Below are positions 17,773 to 26,674 of a stretch of DNA of 56,441 nucleotides, in pieces (the first letter of the stretch is position 1; each line of letters opens with the position of its first letter). The stretch covers positions 1 through 56,441 of the forward strand of contig CALWHB010000007.1 in assembly GCA_944380275.1 (NCBI GenBank), read 5' to 3'. The DNA comes from an uncultured Christensenellaceae bacterium (lineage in GTDB: Bacteria > Bacillota > Clostridia > Christensenellales > UBA3700). The notes under the pieces are model-generated. The model ran no database searches. It saw only the letters and a program-made list of their open reading frames with translations, and was not told the DNA's origin. Both the position numbers and the translations under genes were made by a program.

Positions 17773-18303
17773 ATGGCAAAGAAGAAAAAAAGCAAAGGCA
17801 TCAGCACGACGGCACTCGTACTCGTTCTCATAATGGTAGTCGGTGCGGCACTCGCGTTTACAGGTCTTTTTCTTGACTGGACCACGACAAAGGTTGAGTC
17901 TGAGTTTGTAGGTGCGTCTTCAGACAGCGCATCGACGTTGCAGGACTGGGCTGATTTGAACGAGAGCGCGAACAAGTTGGACGGCGAGGTCAAATATTTT
18001 GTCGTTACAAATATGTTTGCCTGGATTGCAGCGGCTGCGGTAGCTGCGGCTGCGGTACTGTTTATTTTAAAGCTTGTTATCAGACTCAAGCTGCTGGGCA
18101 TACTGGGAGGAGTAGCAGGTATCGTAGGACTCGTATGCGGTGTTCTCGCACTTGTTTTCACGTTTATGATGGGCAAAGAATACGCGCTTGACATCGGTAT
18201 TCTGGCGGCATCGACGACCACTCCGGCGATAGGATGCTATCTGCTTGCGGTAGGAGGCGTACTCGGCGGCGGCGCGGCTATAGGCGGTGCGATAAAGAGC
18301 TGA
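17773..18303 (+). CDS. Small four-helix membrane protein, unknown
   Basis: A 176-residue protein with a basic start (MAKKKKSKG) and about four hydrophobic segments: 13-34, an Ala-rich segment near 80-100, 105-130, and a Gly-rich last segment near 152-172. An acidic, probably external loop of about 45 residues lies between the first two. It is not recognised as a named family. It has a near-perfect AAGGAGG ribosome site and consensus promoter, but a terminator stands between them. Expression is thus likely high when the attenuator is read through. Confidence 0.8.
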   Translation: MAKKKKSKGISTTALVLVLIMVVGAALAFTGLFLDWTTTKVESEFVGASSDSASTLQDWADLNESANKLDGEVKYFVVTNMFAWIAAAAVAAAAVLFILKLVIRLKLLGILGGVAGIVGLVCGVLALVFTFMMGKEYALDIGILAASTTTPAIGCYLLAVGGVLGGGAAIGGAIKS

Positions 18304-18370
18304 GTGAGTGTGGATTAGGTGTTATATATTTCTCCTTACTTTCTGTACGGGGGTAAGGAGAAGAAGTCTT

Positions 18371-18400
18371 TCGCGCGTTTGGATTAACGCGCGATTTTTT
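18371..18400 (+). terminator. Terminator after the 17773 gene
   Basis: TCGCGCGTT pairs with AACGCGCGA around TGGATT and is followed by six T. A smaller hairpin (CTCCTTAC with GTAAGGAG) precedes it at about 18332-18360. The rest of the gap to 18644 holds the minus-strand terminator at 18460. Confidence 0.9.
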
Positions 18401-18459
18401 ACGGTATATATCGCCGATTTGTTATAAAAAACAGTTGACAGTGCATTTCAAATTAAAAA

Positions 18460-18480
18460 AGCTCCCCTTCAAGGGGAGCT
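18460..18480 (-). terminator. Terminator of the SGNH hydrolase gene
   Basis: AGCTCCCCTT and AAGGGGAGCT form a near-perfect palindrome. On the minus strand it is followed by TTTTTAATTT, placing it downstream of the convergent SGNH gene. Confidence 0.75.
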
Positions 18481-18644
18481 GCGTTTTGATAAAAGTCTTA
18501 ATTATCGGACGAAGGCGGTTTATCCTTATTTTTACTATTTTAATCCGGTTGCCGTAAAGCGTTCTTTGTGGTTTTACGGCGGTTTTCGCCTTCAGATATC
18601 AGATGGCTGTAAAAGAGAGCAGATATGTGCAATCAGACGACGGA

Positions 18645-19391
18645 TTACAACAGATATGCGTTCAGAGCAGACGTTACTATGCGATAGCCCTCTTCGTTCA
18701 CGTGCAGTCCGTCCATTGTCAGTTCTGCTCTGAGATTTCCTTCTTTGTCAGTCAAAAGGTCGTGAATATTGATATAGGAGCAGTCAAGCTCTTCGCAGAG
18801 AGGGGCAAGCGCGGCATTGATTTTGAGTATGTCTTCGTTTTTGCGGTCGGCAACGCTGTTGAGATATACGGGGCGAGTGTACGGGTTTACGGGATAAAGA
18901 GATTCGACGTATATTTCACAGTCGGGAAGAGATGTTTTTATCTTTGTCAGTATTTCGCGTATATTAACGATTACTTCGTCTGCCGTTATGCCGTGGTTGA
19001 GGTCATTTGCACCTCCGAGGAAAACTACTCTCGACGGTTCAAGTGCAAGCAGATTGCCGTCCAGTCTGGAGAGCATCCCCTGTGTCGTATCTCCTGATAT
19101 GCCTCTGTTGTATGAAACGAAAGAAGGAAAGGCTGTGTCGGTGTCGTAAAATTCCGTAAGAGAATCTCCGAAAAACACCGTCTGACTTTTTTGCGCAGAC
19201 GCGTTCATGTTGTTGTAGTTTTTCTCTTTAACTTTTTTATTTCCGATTATAGTAAAGAGAATATCTCCGTAGGCCGCATAATAAGCCAGAAACAGACTGA
19301 GAACGAGAATAACAATTGTTACAGACGCGAAAAACGCTGTCAATCTGAGTTTTTCGTTTCTGAAAATGTCTTTTATTTTAGTTTTTTCCAT
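18645..19391 (-). CDS. Membrane-anchored SGNH/GDSL hydrolase
   Basis: A 248-residue esterase or acetylhydrolase with an N-terminal membrane anchor (about 18-42) and a SGNH domain outside the cell. Block I is FFGDSLTEF with the catalytic Ser, block II is NRGISGDTT with Gly, block III is LGGANDL with Asn, and block V is DGLHVNEEGY with Asp and His. The likely role is removal of acetyl or acyl groups from glycans, consistent with the surface glycosidases around it. The start at 19391 is preferred because the longer frame begins inside the promoter at 19434-19463. Confidence 0.87.
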   Translation of the reverse strand: MEKTKIKDIFRNEKLRLTAFFASVTIVILVLSLFLAYYAAYGDILFTIIGNKKVKEKNYNNMNASAQKSQTVFFGDSLTEFYDTDTAFPSFVSYNRGISGDTTQGMLSRLDGNLLALEPSRVVFLGGANDLNHGITADEVIVNIREILTKIKTSLPDCEIYVESLYPVNPYTRPVYLNSVADRKNEDILKINAALAPLCEELDCSYINIHDLLTDKEGNLRAELTMDGLHVNEEGYRIVTSALNAYLL

Positions 19392-19433
19392 GATAAAGGG
19401 TTTCCTTATTGCAAATAAAAATTCTACTACAAA

Positions 19434-19463
19434 ATTATAGCTCTGAAAAAAGCTCTTTGTCAA
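19434..19463 (-). promoter_or_regulatory. Promoter of the SGNH hydrolase gene
   Basis: TTGACA and TATAAT with an 18-base spacer on the minus strand. The start is expected about 37 bases before the ATG at 19391. Confidence 0.75.
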
Positions 19464-19618
19464 TAACCGTATCGCCCCGGCGGGATAAAGGCGTGTAAAA
19501 TGGCAGTAAAATCAGTCAAAAGACGTGCTTTTGTCTGAAAACAGCTCTTTCCGGTCTTAAAATATCCTTTATTTTCCTTCATATAAGTTATAAATATATA
19601 TACAAACTCTGAAAAGTG

Positions 19619-19627
19619 TGATATAAT
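19619..19627 (+). promoter_or_regulatory. Extended -10 promoter of the large repeat protein gene
   Basis: TGA-TATAAT (extended -10) with TATACA 17 bases upstream as a weak -35, about 33 bases before the ATG at 19661. Confidence 0.5.
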
Positions 19628-19660
19628 ATATAAAAATATTCTCGCTTGGGAGATATGGGG

Positions 19661-22600
19661 ATGGCTAAGGTTCTTAAAGATTTAAAACTTAAAAGTGTCG
19701 GTTCAGAAGAGAAGTCTAACAATGACAAGCTCTATTCCAGAGGCTCTTATATTACAGAAAAAGATGTTAAAAAAATTGAGAAAAAGAAGTCCAGGAGGCG
19801 TTTTTTTACCGGCTTTGCCGTCGTGAGCATGGTTTTTATAATATTTGCCACGCTGGTTGTAGGTTCTTTTGTCGCATGGGATATGTACGGCAAAGAACCG
19901 ACGGGACTTACTCTGCCGCAGGCGGCGAAAACTCTCGTTGACCTTTATAAAGACGGTTCTGGCGTCGTTACAAATCCTTATGATGCCGAAAACGACCTGA
20001 ACAGTTTTTACACTGACCTTAAAAAGGGACTCTATCTTGCACAGGATTGCGAGATTTCAATAAACGACATCGTAAGCGGTCTGCTGGCACAGGCAACCGG
20101 CAAACAAGACGGAGAGGAAGGGGCAGAAAACTCAGAGAATTCAGGAAACGAAGAGGTTCTTCTTTCCAACGGTAAACCCGTTATTATTGCGGACGAAAAT
20201 GCGCCCGAAATAGGCGATAACGGGTCGATTACGGGCAATGCGGCTCTTGACGATTTGCTTGAAAGCCTTGAATTTGACTTTTCCGTTCTTGAGGGCAAGG
20301 ACCAGGAAACTCTTGAAAAAGAGATGCTTGAACTTACTGATAAAGAGCTTGCCGCTGTCCTCAACGAGGCATTTTCTTCTATCAGCGAAATAGACGCGCT
20401 CAAAAAGATAGAAACCGATTACGGCGTAGACATAGAGAGTGCGCTTTCGATAGAACAGGTTATCATTGACAGTGCGACGGTGCTTGAGCAGCAGGATGCG
20501 CGCGTTCTCGTTACAATCAGAATCAATCTTCGCGATGCAGCAAAAACTGCTCTTTCAAACAACAAAGCTCAGCTGCTTTCAAAATTGTTCGGAGAAAAGG
20601 AAGTTCCCGGCATTGTTAATACGGTTGCAGACGCTTTGCCGTCGCTCCTGCCCAAAACGCTTTACATTACCGCGAGCGTTTTCCCCAATCAGCAGACGTG
20701 GAGTGCGCAGGTTCTCGTCAACAATATGGACGAAACTCAGCAGGCTGCAGTCAACAGAATTCTGGACAGATTCCTCGCAACGACAGACGAGGACGGCAAC
20801 AATATCTCCTTTATGCAGAGCATAAATCAGAAGGTTTACGATACGATTGCAAAGATAAACGAGCTTGTTCCTATAAACTTTACTCCCAGCGGCAGTTTTG
20901 AAACAAAGCCTATACAGGCAGTCATAAACATGCTTGGCGCAAGCAATCTTACGCAGGGCGATTTTCTTGCTCTCATCAGGGACGTAAAACTTCCCACTGC
21001 CGAATCTTTAGGAGTAGACGGGTTTACTGAATCTGCGCAGACACTTGCGGCAAACAACTTTATCAACGGCGAATTCAGCACCAAATATTATTTTAACAAC
21101 GTAGTAAATGAAGAAACTGATGAATATTTCATTACCGCAAGCAATCTTTTTACAAAGCTCAACACTTTCTCTGAGGACGAAGAAACTCTCCAGAGAATAC
21201 AGATACGCGACTCTATAGTAGTAGGAGAATACGAAGACGGCGGCGCGTTCAGACCGTTTGCGGACAACGATACGCTTGCAGCGTTGCTCAACGGCTATCT
21301 GAAAAATCAGGCATATAAAGTCGAGAATATGGAGCCGTGGATTATGGACGTCGTATGCACCGCGACAGGCAGTGATAACGTAAAGGGCGATTATTTCACA
21401 TTGCAGATTACCATAGAACTTGACCTTACCGGCAATATAGACGCTCAGCTGGGCGATAACGAGAGCATGAAACGTCTTGTAAAACAACTGCTGCCGGATT
21501 CTATTTACGTATTCCTGACATATACTCAGTATTCCGGAACTACAGAAACTCCGAGTGTCGCACTTGTCGATATAAACAAGAAAGGCAATGAGATGAGCAA
21601 GCAGCATTTTGAAACGCTGATGTCATTGCTCAATGCGGTACAGAATAAAAATTCGTCAGGAGATGAAGGCGGAGCCGTTGAGGAAGAAGGCGGAACAGTT
21701 GAGGGTGAAGACACAGAAGACCAGATTTCAAGTATGACTTTTGAAGAACTGGAGGCGCAGCTCAACGAAAAGATTTATCAGGCTTTTCTTGACATAGAAA
21801 ACAATCTGGGTACCAAGATAGAATTTGTATCGTCTTCAGGTAACGCTCAGGGAGGAGCGATTCTTCCCAACATCTTTGAGATTCTCGCCAACAACGAAAA
21901 ACTCAAGTACGACGAAGAGCAGGATTATCCCTTGACCGAAGAAGAGTTCAACGAAAAGTATGCGATTTCCGGAGCGGAAATGTACGATATCCTCTGTATG
22001 ACTTATAAGTACGACCCGACCGGTACCTATGTTGAAACCAACATTACGGACGATGTAATCAATGACGGAATATCATCGTTTGTAAAAGAGATTGACAGTA
22101 AATATTATATTACGACAACCAACGAAGGCGACGACTGGTCTGCTGCCAATATTCAGAATATGCTCAAAAAGGTGAGCGACGAATACACTACGAGATTGAG
22201 AGTTACGGGAGAAAACGGGCTTTTGCAGGACAATACCGAGTATAATCAGCTTAATCCTTATCTCAGTCAGTATGAGTTTGCCAATATCGTAAACGAGTCA
22301 GGCAGACTGAACAATCTTATGCAGATATTGCCGGAAAGTGAAGTGAAATATATTCTGATATATATCGACGATAACGGGGTTCCGTATATCCGTCTGAGAA
22401 TAAACGGAAAAATTTCTTTTGACAACGTAACAGGCGAAGGTGCGGATGCAATCAATCAGAATAAGAAGTATTCGACTCTGTTCCCGTACGACGTCGACGT
22501 TATCGTAGATATAAAGGTCGAAACAGACGACAATGGCAATATTACGGATTATGTGCCTACCGTGAACATTAATTCAATAGAAAACGACGAGCTTGACAAG

Positions 22601-23776
22601 ATGCTCTTCTTTGTAAAGCGTTACTCCGGACAGACTTCTATGGGCGAAGGAGAAGACAAGCAGGATTTCACCAAAGAAGGACTTGAACTCACGATAAAGA
22701 GCAAACTTGTGGCAGCGTTCAACGATATGAAAGCGGGAGGCAAGGTTGAGCTGGAATTTGTCGAAAAGAATAGCGGTATCGAGGGCGGAATACAGCTTTC
22801 GACCGTATTTGAACTTGCGGTAAACAATATTTATACCGAGGTTGGAGAGGAGAAACCGAGCGGCGAAGAAATGCGTTCCACCATCAAAAAACTTCACTCT
22901 GGACTTGACGGCTACGATTATTCCAACAAAGCGTTCGACGCAAGCGGAATAAAAGACGACAACAGTGATGATTCTGCGTTCTATATCGAAGGCTCTATGA
23001 CTTCCGGAAACAGTGCGAGTGTCAACGTAACGGCGCAATTTATGGACGCATATATGGTTTCAAAAGTAAAAGGAGAAAACTTCAACGGAATCATAGGAGG
23101 AAATCCCGAGGATATAAACTTCTATCAGTCATATATTCTGCCTAAATATACAAACGGTTCGGACGAGGAAATAGAAAGAAATACTCAGGTGAGAGATTAT
23201 TTCGGACTTAACACTACAGAAGACTGGAACAACTCTTATATGCTGGTTACGCTCTCTGTAGAAACAAAGAATCTGTCTTCTGAGATGGAAAGCAATAATC
23301 TGATACCGTCAACGATATATTTGACAGCTCAGATTCTGCTTGAAAGCGGAAACTCCAAAGACAGCACGAGAATTTTCGTAAACACTATGAACGACAGAGA
23401 GTGCGAGATTATGGACCGTATTCTCAAGAGCGCGGATTATAACAACAGTCTGTTCGGCGGTTCGTCTGACGAGAGCGGCAGCGCGGAAGAAGAAGATATA
23501 GTCGACCGCATCTTTGCGATTAAACTCGTAGATTATACCTATACGTTTGCATCCGTATATCCGATAAAAGTCGAAGTTACGGTAGAAGACGTGATAACAA
23601 ACAGCTTTGTATGGTACTGCTCGCTTTACGATACTGAGTCGAGTGTCGAAGACGACAGACGTTCGTATATCAAAGCAGAGGCTGCTAAAAACTTCAGCGA
23701 CGGCAGTTCTCCCAGATACGGCGTTGCATATCTCAGATTTGAAAGAAACGAGATTTTGAACCTGTCCGATATTTAA
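19661..23776 (+). CDS. 1371-residue membrane-anchored repeat protein, unknown
   Basis: Not recognised as a named family. After a basic cytoplasmic tail of about 45 residues (KKIEKKKSRRRFF) comes one membrane segment (about 48-70); the other 1300 residues, acidic and free of further hydrophobic spans, should be outside the cell. Internal repeats are visible. Module A (beta-rich, ending in V-N-x-M then a helix ...RIL) occurs near residues 276-372, 559-660, 894-990 and 1192-1260. Module B (a helix such as INQKVYDTIAKI, LNEKIYQAFLDI or IKSKLVAAFNDM, then a strand and ...FEILANN or FELAVNN) sits between the A copies. The period is about 280-335 residues. Low-complexity acidic linkers separate some modules. 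The start at 19661 is chosen for its spacing from GGGAG. It is followed within 30 bases by a PfkB kinase gene. Possible roles are cell-envelope scaffolding or binding; none is shown. Confidence 0.85.
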   Translation: MAKVLKDLKLKSVGSEEKSNNDKLYSRGSYITEKDVKKIEKKKSRRRFFTGFAVVSMVFIIFATLVVGSFVAWDMYGKEPTGLTLPQAAKTLVDLYKDGSGVVTNPYDAENDLNSFYTDLKKGLYLAQDCEISINDIVSGLLAQATGKQDGEEGAENSENSGNEEVLLSNGKPVIIADENAPEIGDNGSITGNAALDDLLESLEFDFSVLEGKDQETLEKEMLELTDKELAAVLNEAFSSISEIDALKKIETDYGVDIESALSIEQVIIDSATVLEQQDARVLVTIRINLRDAAKTALSNNKAQLLSKLFGEKEVPGIVNTVADALPSLLPKTLYITASVFPNQQTWSAQVLVNNMDETQQAAVNRILDRFLATTDEDGNNISFMQSINQKVYDTIAKINELVPINFTPSGSFETKPIQAVINMLGASNLTQGDFLALIRDVKLPTAESLGVDGFTESAQTLAANNFINGEFSTKYYFNNVVNEETDEYFITASNLFTKLNTFSEDEETLQRIQIRDSIVVGEYEDGGAFRPFADNDTLAALLNGYLKNQAYKVENMEPWIMDVVCTATGSDNVKGDYFTLQITIELDLTGNIDAQLGDNESMKRLVKQLLPDSIYVFLTYTQYSGTTETPSVALVDINKKGNEMSKQHFETLMSLLNAVQNKNSSGDEGGAVEEEGGTVEGEDTEDQISSMTFEELEAQLNEKIYQAFLDIENNLGTKIEFVSSSGNAQGGAILPNIFEILANNEKLKYDEEQDYPLTEEEFNEKYAISGAEMYDILCMTYKYDPTGTYVETNITDDVINDGISSFVKEIDSKYYITTTNEGDDWSAANIQNMLKKVSDEYTTRLRVTGENGLLQDNTEYNQLNPYLSQYEFANIVNESGRLNNLMQILPESEVKYILIYIDDNGVPYIRLRINGKISFDNVTGEGADAINQNKKYSTLFPYDVDVIVDIKVETDDNGNITDYVPTVNINSIENDELDKMLFFVKRYSGQTSMGEGEDKQDFTKEGLELTIKSKLVAAFNDMKAGGKVELEFVEKNSGIEGGIQLSTVFELAVNNIYTEVGEEKPSGEEMRSTIKKLHSGLDGYDYSNKAFDASGIKDDNSDDSAFYIEGSMTSGNSASVNVTAQFMDAYMVSKVKGENFNGIIGGNPEDINFYQSYILPKYTNGSDEEIERNTQVRDYFGLNTTEDWNNSYMLVTLSVETKNLSSEMESNNLIPSTIYLTAQILLESGNSKDSTRIFVNTMNDRECEIMDRILKSADYNNSLFGGSSDESGSAEEEDIVDRIFAIKLVDYTYTFASVYPIKVEVTVEDVITNSFVWYCSLYDTESSVEDDRRSYIKAEAAKNFSDGSSPRYGVAYLRFERNEILNLSDI

Positions 23777-23804
23777 CGGTTAATAAACGGAGATTGAACA
23801 ATAT

Positions 23805-24698
23805 ATGAAAAAATACGATACTCTTACAATAGGACACATTTCGCTGGATTACAACATCGATTATCTGGACAATCAGATTGTCGAGGTCGGCGGTGCGGTG
23901 ATTTACTCGTCGGCAGCGGCTTATGCCGGCGGATATAAGGTAGGGGTGGTTACAAAGGTAGCTCCCTGCGACAAAGACAGACTCAACGAGTTTGTTATAG
24001 ACAAAGAGGATATTTTCTACATCCCGTCTTCAGCAAGCACGTCGATAAGAAACAAATATCATACTCCTGACAAGGAAAGACGTACGTGTACCTGCATAGG
24101 GCAGGCTGACCCGTTTAAAACAGAAGACATACCTCAGGTCGATTGTGAAGTTTATCATCTTGCGGGACTCATATACGGCGATTTTGACGGCGAGCTGATA
24201 AAAGCTCTTGCAGCAAAAGGAAAGGTTGCCGTAGACGTTCAGGCACTTTTAAGACATGCCGACAAGAGCAGCGGCGCAATGTATTTCGAGGACTGGGCAG
24301 AGAAGAAGGAAATCCTGCCTTATATAACATATCTCAAAACTGACGCGGCTGAGGCTGAAATACTTACCGGACAGCCGGACAGAGTCGTCGCTGCAAAGAT
24401 GCTGCACCAGTGGGGAGCAAAAGAGGTCGTAATCACTCACAATACCGAAGTGATTGCATACGACGGCGAGAAACTCTGCGCTTGTCCTATAAAGGCAAGA
24501 AATCTTTCAGGAAGGAGCGGCAGAGGCGATACTACGTTTGCAGGTTATATTACAGAGAGAATAAATCAGCCTATGGACAAGGCTCTTTTGTGGGCAACGG
24601 CACTTGTTTCAAACAAGATGGAAAACCCCGGTCCTTACAGAGGAGAGCGTAAAGACGTTGAGGCTTATATAAAAGAATTTTATCCGGAATTTTTGTGA
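23805..24698 (+). CDS. PfkB family carbohydrate kinase
   Basis: A 297-residue ribokinase-fold sugar or nucleoside kinase. The N-terminus has the GHISLDYN and VEVGGAVIYSSAAAYAGG substrate-side motif. The C-terminal signature is SGRSGRGDTTFAGY, with Asp242 as the expected catalytic base (usual form DTTGAGD). The lid strands typical of ribokinases are reduced. The substrate cannot be read from the sequence. It is 28 bases after the large repeat protein gene and 6 bases before the TSCPD gene, so the three are likely co-transcribed. Confidence 0.88.
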   Translation: MKKYDTLTIGHISLDYNIDYLDNQIVEVGGAVIYSSAAAYAGGYKVGVVTKVAPCDKDRLNEFVIDKEDIFYIPSSASTSIRNKYHTPDKERRTCTCIGQADPFKTEDIPQVDCEVYHLAGLIYGDFDGELIKALAAKGKVAVDVQALLRHADKSSGAMYFEDWAEKKEILPYITYLKTDAAEAEILTGQPDRVVAAKMLHQWGAKEVVITHNTEVIAYDGEKLCACPIKARNLSGRSGRGDTTFAGYITERINQPMDKALLWATALVSNKMENPGPYRGERKDVEAYIKEFYPEFL

Positions 24699-24704
24699 GG
24701 CGTT

Positions 24705-24959
24705 ATGAAACATACGTATATGACAAAAGGCACTTGTTCAAGGCGCATAGACTTTGAACTGGACGGGGATAAAGTCAAAAACGTCGTATTTTACGGCGGA
24801 TGTCCGGGCAATCTGATAGCTATTCCTCGTCTTGTAGAAGGGCTTACCGTAAAAGAAGTGGTTGAAAAATGCGGCGGAGTTAACTGCGCAGGAAAGGGAA
24901 CGTCATGCGCCGACCAACTCGCAAAAGCCGTTTTACAAGCATATAGCCAGGAAAATTGA
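24705..24959 (+). CDS. TSCPD domain protein
   Basis: An 84-residue protein that is essentially one TSCPD domain, with conserved cysteines in FYGGCPGNL, EKCGGVNCAGKGTSC and ADQLAKAV. The domain is found alone in many Clostridia and at the C-terminus of some vitamin B12-dependent ribonucleotide reductases, where the cysteines probably bind metal or take part in redox chemistry. It is 6 bases after the PfkB gene. Confidence 0.88.
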   Translation: MKHTYMTKGTCSRRIDFELDGDKVKNVVFYGGCPGNLIAIPRLVEGLTVKEVVEKCGGVNCAGKGTSCADQLAKAVLQAYSQEN

Positions 24960-24981
24960 CTTGAAAGCCTGCGGATTTTCA

Positions 24982-25010
24982 TTGACAGAGCGCAGACGAT
25001 GTAGTAAGAT
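24982..25010 (+). promoter_or_regulatory. Promoter of the 25054 gene
   Basis: TTGACA and TAAGAT with an exact 17-base spacer, 43 bases before the ATG. Confidence 0.7.
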
Positions 25011-25053
25011 AAGTATACCGCTTTTCTAAAGCACAGTGTGATTAGGAGGAATT

Positions 25054-25722
25054 ATGAAGATAGACGACAAAAACAAATTCTCATACAGCGAGAACGAAGA
25101 GTTTGAGGACCTTTCGGAATTTGATATTGCCGAGGAAACCGAGCAGCTCTCTCGCGTAGAAGAAGAAGTTCGCGAAGTCGCGGCATATAAGCAGCCTGTT
25201 CAGGAGGACGTTCCCGAAGAGGTTTATGAAGAGGAAGTATACGAAGAACCCGCAGCAGAAGTTTATCCTGAGCCTGACGGTATTACTGCTGTCGGAGTTG
25301 TCGGAAGTATCGATATACGTCCCAGTTTTATTGAAAGATTGTCTGAAATGGACGAAAGCGTTATTGGCTGGCATGCTCAGTTGCAAGCTCACCTGACATC
25401 GTATCGCAAAGTAAAGAGCCGTTACAGCGCGCGTTGCGACAGCTATCGTATGGGTAGAGATTTGCTCGCAAAGATGGCTATCGGAGGAAAGACGCTCAAG
25501 CTTTATCTTGCGGTTGACCCTGAAGACGCAGCTCTCGAAGACGGCAAATATCATCAGCGCGACCTCAGCGAAACCAGCGCGTATCAGGAAGTTCCGTTTA
25601 TGTTGCCAATACGTTCAGACCTCGCTGTCAGAAAGGCGTGCAGGGTAATAGATTATATGATGGGAAATCTCAATATCCCCAAAAGGCGTCCGCGTAAAAA
25701 GAGAATACAGGCGCAGAAGTAA
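25054..25722 (+). CDS. Unknown protein with acidic N-terminus and clostridial C-terminal domain
   Basis: A 222-residue soluble protein. The first 75 residues are strongly acidic and low-complexity (runs of E, V and Y), probably disordered. Residues about 88-215 form a compact domain (SFIERLSEMDESVIGWHAQL, SYRKVKSRYSARCDSYRMGR, GGKTLKLYLAVDPEDA). I have seen this pattern in hypothetical clostridial proteins, but no function is known to me. The C-terminus is very basic (KRRPRKKRIQAQK), which suggests nucleic-acid or membrane-surface contact. It is monocistronic with a consensus promoter, an AGGAGG site and a strong terminator. Confidence 0.82.
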   Translation: MKIDDKNKFSYSENEEFEDLSEFDIAEETEQLSRVEEEVREVAAYKQPVQEDVPEEVYEEEVYEEPAAEVYPEPDGITAVGVVGSIDIRPSFIERLSEMDESVIGWHAQLQAHLTSYRKVKSRYSARCDSYRMGRDLLAKMAIGGKTLKLYLAVDPEDAALEDGKYHQRDLSETSAYQEVPFMLPIRSDLAVRKACRVIDYMMGNLNIPKRRPRKKRIQAQK

Positions 25723-25747
25723 TGCGATTCAAGTTATTTGAACAAAT

Positions 25748-25777
25748 AAAAAATCCTCTTGAAAAAGAGGATTTTTT
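25748..25777 (+). terminator. Terminator after the 25054 gene
   Basis: AAAAAATCCTCTT pairs with AAGAGGATTTTTT around GAAA. It could work in both directions. Confidence 0.92.
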
Positions 25778-25863
25778 AATTTTTTCTGTTCTGCCTTAAG
25801 GTGACGATATTTTCGTCAATGCGGTAATGTAATTATTCCGGTCTGGTATGCACAATAAAAATT

Positions 25864-25882
25864 GCAGCGGCATTGCCGCTGC
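25864..25882 (-). terminator. Terminator of the YhhN-like gene
   Basis: GCAGCGGC-ATT-GCCGCTGC, followed on the minus strand by AATTTTTATT, downstream of the gene ending at 25939. Confidence 0.8.
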
Positions 25883-25938
25883 TTATAGATTGTTATTCTG
25901 CCGGTCGTAATTTTAATAATACCGATACGTATTGCGTT

Positions 25939-26637
25939 TTAAAGCAATATCGAATATGCAAGAAGTATTGTTGCAGAGTAATAGAAAAGCATTACGACAT
26001 AATTGAGTATTCTGCGAAGAGTTACAGAGCGGCCGTAATACGTGTAACACAGCGCGGTGTCTGAAAGCATAAACGCCGCAAGTGCGACAAAAAGCGCGAC
26101 GGAGCGGTTTGAAGGATTCACGATGAGCAGGTTGAGCGCGCATATCGTCGTAAAGCCGATGATTACCGAATATATTATCAGTCCTATCCCCGTTTTTTCC
26201 AGCTTCATTATGTTTGTTTTGTGAGAAATAAGAAGTATGGCGGGGGCTATGAGTACGATAGGTATCAGCCAGTATATAAATCTGTCCGCATACATTATAA
26301 ACCTTATTGCGAACATTATCTGGGCGAGAGTGAAAGACCCGACGCCAAGCAACAGGTAAAGGTTGGACGTACGTTCGTCGCGGAACAGCTCTTTTATCAT
26401 AAGAAAGATATCTCCTACAAAGCAGAGCATGAGTCCTGTAAGCATTACCATGCCGTATTTCAGATTGTGCAGATTGTCGAAATTCTTGCTCAGAGCGATA
26501 AACGCTATCAGCATAAATCCCAGAGAAGACACCGTCTTTGTAATCGTAGCTATCACACGACGTTCGTTTACATAGAACGCGGCTGTCAGAAACGCGGTTA
26601 CAATCATTATGCCTGAAATAACGTATATGCCTATCAT
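25939..26637 (-). CDS. YhhN family membrane protein (lysoplasmalogenase-like)
   Basis: A 232-residue protein with about eight hydrophobic segments, matching the YhhN/TMEM86 family, some members of which hydrolyse the vinyl-ether bond of lysoplasmalogens. Family marks are LCFVGDIFLM in the third helix, GVGSFTLAQIMFAIRF, and FMLSDTALCYTYY near the end, which carry the conserved acidic residues thought to be catalytic. Plasmalogens are common in anaerobic Clostridia, so the role is plausible. GAGGTG precedes the ATG. It follows the M29 peptidase gene by 37 bases on the same strand and likely shares its transcript. Confidence 0.8.
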   Translation of the reverse strand: MIGIYVISGIMIVTAFLTAAFYVNERRVIATITKTVSSLGFMLIAFIALSKNFDNLHNLKYGMVMLTGLMLCFVGDIFLMIKELFRDERTSNLYLLLGVGSFTLAQIMFAIRFIMYADRFIYWLIPIVLIAPAILLISHKTNIMKLEKTGIGLIIYSVIIGFTTICALNLLIVNPSNRSVALFVALAAFMLSDTALCYTYYGRSVTLRRILNYVVMLFYYSATILLAYSILL

Positions 26638-26674
26638 TTTGCACCTCGCATAAGGTCGTTTGTCCTTAAATTAA

